DNA of 64,000 bases from Janthinobacterium silvisoli (GCF_014200725.1 NZ_JACHCL010000001.1:1240001-1304000), one strand, 5' to 3'. Shown: positions 1 through 8,266, counted from the stretch's first letter. Program-made: numbers and translations. The notes: generated by a model from the letters alone, not told the origin.

Positions 1-168
1 CGCACCATCGGCATCAAGGATCCCGATGCGCTGAAAACCCTGCGCCGTCTGCCGCCATCGCGCTCGCGCGCCAAGCAACTGGCTGCCGCCAAACTGAAGG
101 CCGACACGCAGGCTGCCGCCAAGGCAGAAGCCGAAACGGATGCCGCACAACTGCTGGCGACGGTTTAA
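1..168 (+). CDS. C-terminal end of an unidentified protein (5' end outside window)
   Basis: The frame is open from the first base and ends at a TAA at 166-168, giving the last 55 residues of a protein. The visible tail is rich in Ala, Lys, Arg and Glu (AKAEAETDAAQL near the end), typical of a charged helical C-terminus. A rho-independent terminator follows within 80 bases, which supports a real gene end here. The family cannot be named from this fragment. Confidence 0.6.
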   Translation, partial: RTIGIKDPDALKTLRRLPPSRSRAKQLAAAKLKADTQAAAKAEAETDAAQLLATV

Positions 169-204
169 CCCCTTAAAAATTAACAGCAAGCCAGACACAG
201 GCTT

Positions 205-244
205 GACCCGGCCGGAGCGCTTGCCGCCCCGCCGGGTCTTTTTT
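205..244 (+). terminator. Rho-independent terminator of the upstream gene
   Basis: Inverted repeat GACCCGGC (205-212) and GCCGGGTC (231-238) with an 18-base loop, followed directly by a run of T (239-244). It separates the truncated first gene from the hemP operon. Confidence 0.8.
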
Positions 245-392
245 GCCTGCAGCCCATCGCTATACCCCCCCCATTCCCACCTCCCCTTGCACTTTCCCTG
301 CCACCGCATGGCATTTCGCCATCTGAATTGACCAGGCAGCAATCCCCTCTCAAAAAAGCCCAACTAAATGCCTAATTTCGCGTAAATAGGGC

Positions 393-421
393 TTGCTTTT
401 CGGGCCACATTCAACAATAAT
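393..421 (+). promoter_or_regulatory. Sigma70-type promoter of the hemP operon
   Basis: TTGCTT (393-398), a 17-base spacer and AATAAT (416-421), located 43 bases before the hemP start. The -10 hexamer abuts the Fur box at 422-440, so bound Fur would block transcription initiation. This is a pattern match, not a mapped start. Confidence 0.55.
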
Positions 422-440
422 GCAAATACGAATCATTCTC
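422..440 (+). promoter_or_regulatory. Fur box upstream of hemP
   Basis: The 19-mer GCAAATACGAATCATTCTC matches the classical Fur consensus at 13 of 19 positions and lies just downstream of the predicted -10. Heme uptake genes are known Fur targets, so iron repression of hemP and the two genes behind it is expected. Confidence 0.7.
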
Positions 441-463
441 AACTGAGATAAAAGAAAGTCAAA

Positions 464-661
464 ATGCACACTTCAAAACCCGCCTTGGCCCAGGATGCAC
501 CTTCCGTTCACGCTCGTCCGCCTGTCAGCATGGCGCAACCGGCGCGCCGCATCACCAGCGAAGCGCTGCTGCAGCAGGGACGTGAAGTAGAAATCGAACA
601 CAGCGGCAAGATTTATCGCCTGCGCGTCACCCAATTGAATAAGCTGATCCTGACTGCCTGA
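464..661 (+). CDS. hemP: Hemin uptake protein HemP
   Basis: This 65-residue protein has the HemP core in its C-terminal half: RRITSEALL, then EIEHSGKIYRLRVTQLNKLILT at the end. HemP is a small cytoplasmic protein linked to heme uptake; in several Proteobacteria HemP/HmuP is needed for full expression of the heme receptor, so it may act as a regulator rather than a transporter. It is the first gene of a likely operon with the genes at 758 and 1121 and sits directly behind a promoter overlapping a Fur box. No heme receptor gene follows here, so the partner receptor must lie elsewhere. Confidence 0.9.
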   Translation: MHTSKPALAQDAPSVHARPPVSMAQPARRITSEALLQQGREVEIEHSGKIYRLRVTQLNKLILTA

Positions 662-757
662 GCTGCCTGAGCATTACGCAGCAGCAGGCATCACCGCGCC
701 AGCCAGTCGCGCGCCGCGTGCGCGCCAGCCAGCCAAACCACCGCACAGGAGTGTTTG

Positions 758-1084
758 ATGGCGATCGACCGTAACTCTTCGATGTCTGCCGGCGCAACCG
801 GGCAACAGCCTGAATTGATGCTGTCAGCCGTATTACACCTGATGTCGCATTATCATGCCAACAGTGCCTGCCCGAAACTGGCGTCGGTGATCGAACGCCA
901 TTTGCAAGTCCTGTCCAGCCTGCCCGACCTGGCGCCCGTGCTGCAAGCGACTTGCCAGCAACTGTCGCAGCAATGGGCCACGCTGGTCGCCCTGAATCTG
1001 CCCACGCAGCCGAAAACCACCTTCATCGAACGCCTGGGCCGCATGGTCGGCAGCAAGCGTCCGGCCGCTTCCCTGCCGCAATAA
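758..1084 (+). CDS. Hypothetical protein of the hemP operon
   Basis: A 108-residue soluble protein. I start it at the ATG at 758 because AGGAG (747-751) lies 6 bases upstream; a TTG at 755 is less likely. The middle part is helical (HLMSHYHANSACPKLASVIERHL), with a basic tail near FIERLGRMVGSKRP. There is no signal peptide or membrane segment. It lies 96 bases after hemP and 36 bases before the DUF2325 gene, so it probably shares their iron regulation. I do not recognise the family. Confidence 0.75.
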   Translation: MAIDRNSSMSAGATGQQPELMLSAVLHLMSHYHANSACPKLASVIERHLQVLSSLPDLAPVLQATCQQLSQQWATLVALNLPTQPKTTFIERLGRMVGSKRPAASLPQ

Positions 1085-1120
1085 TTCTTCCGCTCCCCCT
1101 ACGCCTAACAGGATACCGCC

Positions 1121-2347
1121 ATGTGTGACAAAGACAAGTCCCTGCCCGTCATCAGCAATTGTTCCAGCGGCGAGGCCGAAAAGGCCGCGCTCGCTTCGCG
1201 CCGGCGACGGCTGTGGGAACTGTCGCATACCTGCCACTGCCCGCTGGTTGGCGTCGGCTTGCCACTCGGCTACCTGCGCAAGCTGGTCGGCAAGATGACG
1301 GGCGGCCGCGTGCTAGCCGACGATTACGAAGTGCATGTGGGCGCCGTGACGGAATGCGGCGTGCGCAACCGTTTGTCGGAAGCGTTGCAAAAAGAACTGG
1401 AACGCCGTTACGCGCCCGTGATCCTGCGTTTTCGCGGCGCCAAGACCACGGAACAGGTGGCGCAATTATGGCGCGCGGCCGTGGCCAATGGCGATGTGGC
1501 CGGCGCCTTCTGGGCAGGCTTGACGCATCCGCGCTGCGATGCGGAACTGGAAGAGCAGATGTGCCGGGACTTGCACATGATCCAGCACCAGGCCGGCGCC
1601 TGCGTGCGCGCCGACATGGGCAAATTCACAGCCTTGCAGGAAGAAAACGCGCGCCTGACGCACGAACTGGCCAAGCTGCAACAACGCAGCCACGCCCTGC
1701 TGCAAGAAAAGACGGGCGACCTGGAACGCCAGGAAGCGCTGCTGCTGCGCGCGCGTGCCGAAACCATCGGCAAAGATAGCGTGATCGATAGTTTGCGTGC
1801 CGAACTGGCACAATTGCAAGCCATCGTACCGGAACTGGAAGCACGCACCCGCCTGGTCGAACGGCTGGCGCAGATGGATGAACGTGAAAAGGAATTGCGC
1901 CAGCAAATCAGCGAATTGAAACAGGCGCAACCGCGTACCATGCCCGTCGCACCGCCACCGGCGCCGAAGCTGGAAGCGCAGAGCGGCGGCAAGCTCAAGA
2001 TGCCGATCCGCCTGGTCGATCAAAGCGTGCTGTGCGTGGGTGGGCGCAGCGGCAACGTGGCCACCTACCGCGCGCTGATCGAGCGGGTCGGCGGCCAGTT
2101 CGCCCACCACGATGGCGGCCTGGAAGACAATGCCAATATGCTCGATTCCAGCCTGGCGGCGGCCGACCTGGTGATTTGCCAGACCGGCTGCATCAGCCAC
2201 AGCGCCTACTGGAGGGTGAAGGACTATTGCAAGCGCACGGGCAAGCGCTGCGTATTTATCGACAACCCCAGCATTTCCAGCCTGGCACGCGGCTTGCAGG
2301 AAGTCAGTGGAGAGATGGAGCCGGCGGCGCTGAACACAGCAGAGTAA
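1121..2347 (+). CDS. DUF2325 domain protein with coiled coil (hemP operon)
   Basis: This 408-residue protein has three parts. The N-terminus carries a Cys/His motif (HTCHCPLVG, about residues 36-44). A long coiled coil runs over about residues 165-270 (QEENARLTHELAKLQQ and similar heptads). The DUF2325 domain covers about residues 300-395, with LCVGGRSG, HHDGGLED, a QTGCISH segment and CKRTGKRC. The conserved Cys and His residues could bind metal or heme, but the biochemical role of DUF2325 is not established. Its place as third gene behind a Fur box and hemP points to iron or heme handling. It has no signal peptide, so it should be cytoplasmic. Confidence 0.8.
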   Translation: MCDKDKSLPVISNCSSGEAEKAALASRRRRLWELSHTCHCPLVGVGLPLGYLRKLVGKMTGGRVLADDYEVHVGAVTECGVRNRLSEALQKELERRYAPVILRFRGAKTTEQVAQLWRAAVANGDVAGAFWAGLTHPRCDAELEEQMCRDLHMIQHQAGACVRADMGKFTALQEENARLTHELAKLQQRSHALLQEKTGDLERQEALLLRARAETIGKDSVIDSLRAELAQLQAIVPELEARTRLVERLAQMDEREKELRQQISELKQAQPRTMPVAPPPAPKLEAQSGGKLKMPIRLVDQSVLCVGGRSGNVATYRALIERVGGQFAHHDGGLEDNANMLDSSLAAADLVICQTGCISHSAYWRVKDYCKRTGKRCVFIDNPSISSLARGLQEVSGEMEPAALNTAE

Positions 2348-2365
2348 AGTGCCGCCCCTGCCTTT

Positions 2366-2917
2366 TTAAGCTTGCAGTTCGCGCTCGATGGCCTCGCGCA
2401 AAATCGCATCATCGGCCGTGGTATCGGGCGCAAAGCGTCCTACCACGCGGCCATCCTTGCTGATCAAAAACTTCTCGAAATTCCACAGCACGTCAGTCGG
2501 ATTTTCCTGCACGATGCCGTAGCCGGCCAGTTTGGCGCGGAAATCGCTGCCCGGTTTTTCCTGCGCCTGCGGCTGCTGTTCAATCAGGCGCTGGTACAGC
2601 GGATGCTGGTCCGGGCCCTTGACGACGATCTTTTCAAACAAGGGGAATTGCACGCTGAACTTGCTGCTGCAAAAGTCCGCAATCTCGGCATTACTGCCCG
2701 GCTCTTGCGCGCCAAATTCATTGGCAGGGAAACCAGCGACCACCAGGCCTTCAGCCTGCTTGTCTTCATACAGTTTTTCCAGGCCTTCGTACTGCGGCGT
2801 CAAGCCACAGGCCGACGCCACGTTGACCACCAGTAACACCTTGCCCCGGTACGCGCCCAAGGTGGCGGCCTCGCCATTGATGCGGTGCAGGGGAATGTCG
2901 TAAATGCTCACACTCAT
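2366..2917 (-). CDS. Glutathione peroxidase family thiol peroxidase
   Basis: A 183-residue protein of usual length for bacterial GPx. The peroxidatic Cys37 lies in VNVASACGLT, with Gln71 in FGAQEPG and Trp145-Asn146 in WNFEKF completing the C-Q-W-N catalytic tetrad. The common second Cys of the PCNQFG motif is replaced by Ala (PANEFG), although Cys83 in DFCSSKF remains and could act as resolving cysteine. It reduces peroxides in the cytoplasm, in non-seleno homologues usually with thioredoxin. It ends 18 bases after the convergent DUF2325 gene, and its position next to the iron-regulated redox operon fits a peroxide defence role. Confidence 0.92.
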   Translation of the reverse strand: MSVSIYDIPLHRINGEAATLGAYRGKVLLVVNVASACGLTPQYEGLEKLYEDKQAEGLVVAGFPANEFGAQEPGSNAEIADFCSSKFSVQFPLFEKIVVKGPDQHPLYQRLIEQQPQAQEKPGSDFRAKLAGYGIVQENPTDVLWNFEKFLISKDGRVVGRFAPDTTADDAILREAIERELQA

Positions 2918-2998
2918 GATGTCTCCTTGGAAGAAACAACCATCATAACCGCCTCTGCGCGGACGTGCTGGCGAGCGCGCAATATCGCAATAGATTGC

Positions 2999-4363
2999 CT
3001 AATAGACATCCCTCCGGTAGCGTCCTTGCGCCGCCAGCGCATCGAGCGCGGGCCTGCCCAGTATGTCTTGCAGGGCCAGGTCGACGCCGCCCGCCATGCC
3101 GGCCAGGCTGCCGCAAATATAGATGGCCGCGCCCTGCTCCAGCCACAATGTCACTTCATCGGCATGGCTGCGCAAGCGGTCCTGCACATACAGGCGCTCG
3201 GGCTGGTCGCGCGAAAACACCAGGTCCAGGCGCGGCAAGTCGCCGCTGGCATGCCAGTGCTGCAACTCTTCGCGGTAATGAAAATCGTGCTCGGCATTGC
3301 GTTCGCCAAAGATCAGCCAATTGCGGCGCTGGCCGGCCAGCACCCGGCTTTTCAAGTGGCCGCGCAAGCCGGCGATGCCACTGCCATTGCCGATCAAGAT
3401 CAATGGCCGCGCCGCATTATCTTCCAGGCGGAAACGCCGATGCGGACGCAAGCGCAGTTGCACCGTATCACCTGGCTGCGCTTGCGCCGTCAGCCACCCA
3501 GACGCCAGCCCCAGGCTGCCATCGGAGTGAGCATGCTGGCGTACCAGCAAATGCACGCTGCCGTCATGCGGAATCGAGGCGATCGAATACTCGCGCGGCT
3601 GCGCCGGGTCGGCCGGGGCAGCCACCTGCACCAGATCGCCAGACTGCCACTCGGGCAAGCTGCCCTTGGCAGGCGCCAGTTCCACGTGATACACGGCGCC
3701 GCCGGCGCTGCCTGGATTTAACAAACGCCGCGCCAATAAAAACCAGTCCTCAAAGGCGGGCGCGCTCCAGTCCGGCGCATCGCTGGTGCCAGCCAGATGA
3801 CTCAGATGCTGGAACCAGTGTTCGATGGCGGCGCCTGCGCTGAGGTCCACTTCGATGCGTTCGAACAAGGGCGAGGCGCCCTGCCCGGCCAGCCAGGCAT
3901 CGAGCGCGCGGCCAAAGCCGCAATACTGGCTGTAACTGCTGTCGCCCAAGGCCAGCAGGCCATAGTGCAACTGAGGCAGCGCCAAGTCCCCCGTCATCAA
4001 GCTGCCGATGAAGGCGGCGGCATTATCGGGGGCGTCGCCCTCGCCATAAGTGCTGACCAGAAACAATGCCCGCTCGGCCTGCTGCAAATCATCGGCAGTG
4101 ACATCGGCCAGGGCGCACAGTCGTACTGGAACACCGGCCAGCTGCAAACGATGGGCCGTCTGCGTGGCCAGCTCTTCGGCATTGCCGGTCTGGCTGGCGT
4201 AGACCACCAGCCAGGCCGGCGTATCGGCAAGCGTTTCCTTGGCCGCTTTGTCTGCGCGGCGACGCTTGCGCGCGCGCAACCAGGGTGCCAGGCAGACACC
4301 GGCATAACTGAGGGACAGGCCAGCCAGCAAGGCCAGCCGCGTCGTATCGTGCGTAAAAATCAT
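2999..4363 (-). CDS. Membrane-anchored flavodoxin/ferredoxin-NADP reductase-type flavoprotein
   Basis: The 454-residue protein has an N-terminal membrane helix (about residues 9-29) followed by a basic stretch RARKRRR. A flavodoxin domain binds FMN (SQTG at 57-60, STYGEGD at 104-110). An FNR-like module follows, with the FAD motif REYS (257-260), the NADPH loop GNGSGIAG (325-332) and a C-terminal CGSLAGMAGGV. This is the layout of sulfite reductase flavoprotein subunits and cytochrome P450 reductases. It is the last gene of the five-gene Fur-controlled operon. I infer that it feeds NADPH electrons through the PepSY membrane protein to periplasmic flavin carriers, perhaps for ferric-siderophore reduction. 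Confidence 0.88.
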   Translation of the reverse strand: MIFTHDTTRLALLAGLSLSYAGVCLAPWLRARKRRRADKAAKETLADTPAWLVVYASQTGNAEELATQTAHRLQLAGVPVRLCALADVTADDLQQAERALFLVSTYGEGDAPDNAAAFIGSLMTGDLALPQLHYGLLALGDSSYSQYCGFGRALDAWLAGQGASPLFERIEVDLSAGAAIEHWFQHLSHLAGTSDAPDWSAPAFEDWFLLARRLLNPGSAGGAVYHVELAPAKGSLPEWQSGDLVQVAAPADPAQPREYSIASIPHDGSVHLLVRQHAHSDGSLGLASGWLTAQAQPGDTVQLRLRPHRRFRLEDNAARPLILIGNGSGIAGLRGHLKSRVLAGQRRNWLIFGERNAEHDFHYREELQHWHASGDLPRLDLVFSRDQPERLYVQDRLRSHADEVTLWLEQGAAIYICGSLAGMAGGVDLALQDILGRPALDALAAQGRYRRDVY

Positions 4364-4374
4364 GGGGTTCAGTT

Positions 4375-5412
4375 TTATTCGTCCAGCATGGCCAGCATCT
4401 GGCTGCTCAATGTTTCACGCAAGCCATCTCCGTCGCGCTGCAGGAAACGCGCAGCCAAGCCTTGCTCCTCGGCCAGTGCCAAACCGGCTTCCGGCCCCAG
4501 CACAGTCAAGGCCGTCGACCAGGCGTCGGCCGCCATGCATTCGGCGTGTACTACGGTGACGGAAGCGAGTTGGTTGCTGATCGGCATGCCGTTGCGGGGA
4601 TCGATAGTGTGCGAAAAGCGCGCGCCATCATCCTCATCCTGAAAGAAACGCCGGTAATCGCCCGACGTGGCGACCGACAAGCCATGCAGCGCCAGCAGCA
4701 TTTCCTGCGGATGGGATGCAATCTCAGTCATGCCATCGACTTGCTCCAGCATCACCCACCACGGCTGGCCATCGGGCTTGCTGCCAGCACCGCGCAACTC
4801 GCCGCCCACTTCCACCAGATAATGGCGGATGCCCTGGCTATCGAGGTAGCGCGCCAGGCGGTCCACGCCATACCCCTTGGCGATGGCCGACAAGTCCAGC
4901 AACAGACCGCCAGGCTGGCGTACGCGGCGGGCCGGCAAGTCCAGTTCCAGACGGCGGCGGCCTTGCTGCGACAACAAAAAGGCTACTGTCTCGGGTGTTG
5001 GCGATTGAAAGCCGGGCTGGTCATAACGCTGGCGGGGGCCGAAGCCCCACAGGTTGACCAGGGCGCCGGCGCAGGGATCGTAAGCGCCGCTGGAAGCGTG
5101 CGCCACGTGCATGGCAAAACCCAGCACCTCGCAAAACGCGGCAGGCAAGCTATGCCAGCTACCCGGTTCGGCCCGGTTAAAGCGGCCCAGGTCGGAGTCG
5201 TCGCTCCAGTGGCTCATCTGCGCCACCACCAGGTCCAGCTGCTGCTGCAAGCCTTGCTGTAAATCAACACCAACGGCACGCCCCGGCGTGGCGTTGTCGA
5301 GCAGGTGCACCGTCCAGCTGGTGCCCATGCTGAGGCCGCTAAAACGGCGAGCGACGGCGCCGGGCGGCGCGGCCTCGTCAGAAATATGCAGAGGCAGCAG
5401 CACCCGGCGCAT
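4375..5412 (-). CDS. apbE: FAD:protein FMN transferase (ApbE family)
   Basis: ApbE enzymes cleave FAD and attach FMN to a Thr or Ser of exported redox proteins. Family motifs are visible: SHWSDDSDLGRFN near the N-terminus, DLSAIAKGYGVD in the centre, SGDYRRFF, and the Mg-binding HTIDPRNGMP. The ATG at 5412 has GAGAG about 5 bases upstream; a GTG at 5427 is the alternative start. No clear signal peptide or lipobox is seen, which is unusual for this mostly periplasmic family. It lies between the reductase and the DUF4198 gene with gaps of 11-17 bases. A likely substrate encoded in the same operon is the DUF2271 protein. Confidence 0.9.
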   Translation of the reverse strand: MRRVLLPLHISDEAAPPGAVARRFSGLSMGTSWTVHLLDNATPGRAVGVDLQQGLQQQLDLVVAQMSHWSDDSDLGRFNRAEPGSWHSLPAAFCEVLGFAMHVAHASSGAYDPCAGALVNLWGFGPRQRYDQPGFQSPTPETVAFLLSQQGRRRLELDLPARRVRQPGGLLLDLSAIAKGYGVDRLARYLDSQGIRHYLVEVGGELRGAGSKPDGQPWWVMLEQVDGMTEIASHPQEMLLALHGLSVATSGDYRRFFQDEDDGARFSHTIDPRNGMPISNQLASVTVVHAECMAADAWSTALTVLGPEAGLALAEEQGLAARFLQRDGDGLRETLSSQMLAMLDE

Positions 5413-5429
5413 GGCAGCTCTCGTCACAA

Positions 5430-6257
5430 TTACTGCGGCAACACTTCCACGCTGGCAGCGTAGGTCATGCGGCGCTCAGGCATGGCCGGTGGCTGGCCGG
5501 GTACGGACGGTGCGGCAGCTGGCCAGCTGCTGCTCAGGTAATACATGCCGGCGGCCGGCACGGTGAAAGTGATCTCGCCCTTGGCATCGGTCGTCTGGCG
5601 GATTTCCCCCAGCACGCCACGGTAGCGTACGCCACCGGGCACCAGGCTGAACGCCAGGTTGGCGGCTGGCTTGCCATCGACCAGGAAACGCCAGGTGGCT
5701 TTTTCGCCCGCGCGCAAGTCGTTCGGATGCGTGACGGGCACAAATTCCAGACCGGCGCCGGTCGGCTTGAACACGACCGTGCTGGTCTCGCCATTGCTGA
5801 AGAAAGTTTCCAGACGGCCCGCCGTGCGCGTGACTTTCAATTCTTGCGCATCGGCCGGCACGTCTTTTTTAAAGGTTTCTTCGTTGCCGCGGAAACGCTT
5901 TTGCTCGCCATTCACCTTATAGCTGGCCATCACGGTTTGCGACACGATGGCCGCTTTATACGTGCCCGGCTTTTCCAGCTTGACGTCGAATACACTACGC
6001 AGCCGTCCCGTCAACACATTGGCGGGCGCTACCGTGGCGCCATCCGGCCCCGTGATTTGCAGCAAGTCCAGACGCAGCGGCTGGTGATCGATCTCAAACA
6101 AGCCATCGGATACGGCCGCATCCACCGTGACCCAGGCATCCTTGCTTTCCACCATGGTGCTCGATGGCACCATCCAGCCGCGATGGGCGTGGGCGCTCAG
6201 GGATAAGCCGGCCAGGGCCAGCACCATCAATGACTTGCGTACTTTCGTATTGAACAT
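5430..6257 (-). CDS. Periplasmic DUF4198 domain protein
   Basis: A 275-residue protein with a signal peptide (basic start, hydrophobic LMVLALAGLSLS, cleavage near AHA at about residue 25). The mature part starts HRGWMVPSSTM, as usual in the DUF4198/NikM-like family, where N-terminal His residues can bind metal. Beta-sandwich sequence follows, including TFFSNGETSTVVF and a Gly/Pro-rich C-terminus with AAGMYYLSSSW. It is the third gene of the iron-regulated operon. A role in metal binding or in presenting substrate to the flavin-based reductase is inferred from context only. Confidence 0.82.
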   Translation of the reverse strand: MFNTKVRKSLMVLALAGLSLSAHAHRGWMVPSSTMVESKDAWVTVDAAVSDGLFEIDHQPLRLDLLQITGPDGATVAPANVLTGRLRSVFDVKLEKPGTYKAAIVSQTVMASYKVNGEQKRFRGNEETFKKDVPADAQELKVTRTAGRLETFFSNGETSTVVFKPTGAGLEFVPVTHPNDLRAGEKATWRFLVDGKPAANLAFSLVPGGVRYRGVLGEIRQTTDAKGEITFTVPAAGMYYLSSSWPAAAPSVPGQPPAMPERRMTYAASVEVLPQ

Positions 6258-6269
6258 GATGGGCGCGCC

Positions 6270-6785
6270 TTATGGTTTGAGTTGGACGACGACGTTACCG
6301 AGTTCTTCCTTGCCTTTGGCAGGGACCGACTCGGCGCTCTTCGGCGGCCACTGGAACGGCACGCGCACCAGTTCGCGGCCGCCCGCTTCACGCGCCGCTT
6401 CCACCACCAGTTGATATTCGCCGGCCGGCAACTTGTCGAACACGGCTTTCGAACCCGGGAAAGTCAGATTGTGTTCGCCAGGCGCGCGCGTGGCGCCGCT
6501 GACGCCATCGACCGGCATGGCCAGGTCGCGGCCGCTCTTGCGCCACCATTGGCGCATATCCTTGAGCCACTTTTCACCGGCCTTGTCTTTCTTTTTCACG
6601 TCGTACAGTACGGCCAGGTTGCCCACCACTTTCTGGTCCGGCGTTTCCAGCCAGGCAGCCACGTAGGGACGATGATATTCCGCCACGTTCAGTTGCGGGA
6701 TTTCAAGCTTGAGGGACAGGTCGGCCGCCATGGCCGAAGTACCGATCAGGGGAAGTCCAAGCGCAAGGGAGTAGCGTAATTTCAT
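6270..6785 (-). CDS. Periplasmic DUF2271 protein with predicted FMN attachment motif
   Basis: A 171-residue protein with a signal peptide ending near SAMA-AD (residue 21). The key element is DGVSGAT at residues 93-99, which matches the consensus used by ApbE to link FMN to the last Thr or Ser of a D-x-x-(S/T)GA(T/S) motif. ApbE is encoded two genes downstream. The protein also has a conserved aromatic stretch WLKDMRQWWRKSGRD before the motif. I infer that this is the periplasmic flavoprotein of the operon, receiving electrons from the PepSY membrane protein. Family membership is solid; flavinylation is a prediction. Confidence 0.83.
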   Translation of the reverse strand: MKLRYSLALGLPLIGTSAMAADLSLKLEIPQLNVAEYHRPYVAAWLETPDQKVVGNLAVLYDVKKKDKAGEKWLKDMRQWWRKSGRDLAMPVDGVSGATRAPGEHNLTFPGSKAVFDKLPAGEYQLVVEAAREAGGRELVRVPFQWPPKSAESVPAKGKEELGNVVVQLKP

Positions 6786-6818
6786 GGTATGCCTGTAAAA
6801 AAGTGGAAAATAAAAACA

Positions 6819-7472
6819 TCAGTGGATGAACAGCAAGGCGATACCACACGGTATCAAAATGCCGAGTCCTACCATCGGCCAGGTCAGGGGACGTTTGACT
6901 GCATGGAACTTTAGAATCAACAAGCCTGTGAGGCAAAATACGATGCACAGGCCGGCAAAGATATCGATGAACCAGTTCCAGGCCACGCCTGTGTTACGGC
7001 CCTTGTGCACATCGTTGAGCCAGGAAATCCAGCCCCGGTCCGTCACTTCATATTCGGCCGCGCCATCCTCCAGGGCTATGCGCACCCAAGCGTCGCCGCC
7101 GGCCCTGGGCAGCGGCAAATACACGTCGTCCATCGACCATTCGGCCAGGCGCCCGCCCGCATTGATGGACCACTGCTGGGTAAGCCAGCGCTCGGCGATG
7201 CCGGGCAGCGGCGCATTGGCGCCATCGTGCTGGTGGGCAAAGGCAGCCAGCTGGGCCACCACGGGCGCGGGCACGGTGGCTTTCTGGCGTGTGACGGTTG
7301 GCTTCGCTTCAATCTGCGTAGCGTGATTCAGGGTAATGCCGGTAACAGCGAACAAAAACATCGCCAGCAAACATAGTGCTGAACTGATCCAGTGCCATTG
7401 ATGCAGTTGCTTGAGCCAGACGGCGCGGCTGGCATTTTGCCTGGCCTTGTCGGCGGTGGCCGCATCATGCAT
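6819..7472 (-). CDS. PepSY-associated TM protein, first gene of flavin redox operon
   Basis: A 217-residue inner membrane protein. The first TM helix (about residues 30-50, ALCLLAMFLFAVTGITLNH) follows the HQWHWISS motif typical of PepSY-associated helices, whose His residues often ligate heme. A periplasmic region spans about residues 51-160, followed by two more helices (FAGLCIVFCLTGLLIL and VGLGILIPCGIALLFI). It is the promoter-proximal gene, about 100 bases downstream of the Fur box at 7575. Expected role: carrying electrons across the inner membrane between the cytoplasmic flavoprotein reductase and the exported DUF2271/DUF4198 proteins. Confidence 0.85.
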   Translation of the reverse strand: MHDAATADKARQNASRAVWLKQLHQWHWISSALCLLAMFLFAVTGITLNHATQIEAKPTVTRQKATVPAPVVAQLAAFAHQHDGANAPLPGIAERWLTQQWSINAGGRLAEWSMDDVYLPLPRAGGDAWVRIALEDGAAEYEVTDRGWISWLNDVHKGRNTGVAWNWFIDIFAGLCIVFCLTGLLILKFHAVKRPLTWPMVGLGILIPCGIALLFIH

Positions 7473-7574
7473 GGCACGCTCCCGCGCAGCGGTCTGATTG
7501 CTTCATTGACATTCCTCACAATAGTATTCTTGGCCAGGCTTGCTACTTTCCCAAGAACAAACCAGCATAAAGAT

Positions 7575-7593
7575 GATAATGATTATCATTTAT
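7575..7593 (-). promoter_or_regulatory. Strong Fur box of the flavin redox operon
   Basis: GATAATGATTATCATTTAT matches the Fur 19-mer at 15 of 19 positions and contains the perfect inverted repeat ATGATAAT-G-ATTATCAT (7573-7589). It lies about 100 bases upstream of the minus-strand operon starting at 7472 and about 150 bases upstream of the plus-strand gene at 7740. Iron repression of the redox operon is the most likely reading. Confidence 0.85.
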
Positions 7594-7739
7594 GAAGTCA
7601 ACCAAACCGGAGCCTGGCCGGGCGGCCGTTTTGTAACAAGATTGAAACATGGATCGTACGCCAAGGTACGCTGCCGAACGGTGCCAGGGCTCGCCGCCCC
7701 CTATGCTGGAGCTTCGCCATCCACCAACTGGAGCATGCC

Positions 7740-8234
7740 ATGAGCTATAACAGCGAACAATTGAACATCATCGCGGGCAAGATCAAACAAGTCAAATTTG
7801 GCATGTTTACCACCAGCGACGATACGCGCACCCTGACCAGCCGCCCGCTCACCTTGCAGCAAACCGATAGCGAAGGCCGGATGTGGTTTTTCGTATCCGA
7901 GCAGACGCCGTTCGTGCGCGATTTGCTGAACAATCCGCAGGTTAATATCAGCTTTGCCGAACCGGGCGACAGCCTGTATGTCTCGGTCTGCGGTCATGCA
8001 GAGCTGGTAAAAGACCGGAGCAAGGCAGAAGAATTATGGAGTCCGCTGGTCAAGGCCTGGTTCCCCGGTGGCCTGGACGATCCGCAACTGGCTCTGATCA
8101 AGGTGAGCTTGCAATCAGCCGAATACTGGGACGTGAACAGCAGCAAGATGACGCAATTCTTTGAAATGGCCAAGGCTGCCATTACGGGCGACCGGCCCAA
8201 AGACTTGGGTGAGCATGGGAGAGTGGATCTTTAA
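7740..8234 (+). CDS. Pyridoxamine 5'-phosphate oxidase-fold general stress protein
   Basis: A 164-residue protein of the split-barrel flavin-binding family related to B. subtilis general stress protein 26. Typical segments are FGMFTTSDDTRTLTSRPLT at the N-terminus, MWFFVSEQTPFVRDLLNNP in the middle, and AWFPGGLDDPQLALIKV, which is characteristic of the GSP26-like group. The ATG at 7740 has a CTGGAG site 6 bases upstream. Members bind FMN or F420-like cofactors, but the substrate is unknown. It stands alone with its own terminator at 8240-8266. Confidence 0.88.
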   Translation: MSYNSEQLNIIAGKIKQVKFGMFTTSDDTRTLTSRPLTLQQTDSEGRMWFFVSEQTPFVRDLLNNPQVNISFAEPGDSLYVSVCGHAELVKDRSKAEELWSPLVKAWFPGGLDDPQLALIKVSLQSAEYWDVNSSKMTQFFEMAKAAITGDRPKDLGEHGRVDL

Positions 8235-8239
8235 AGAAA

Positions 8240-8266
8240 AAACACTGGCGCACTGCGCCAGTGTTT
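8240..8266. terminator. Bidirectional terminator hairpin
   Basis: A perfect 13-bp inverted repeat, AAACACTGGCGCA (8240-8252) and TGCGCCAGTGTTT (8254-8266), lies between the convergent genes ending at 8234 and 8282. The A and T ends give U-tracts in both directions. Confidence 0.85.
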
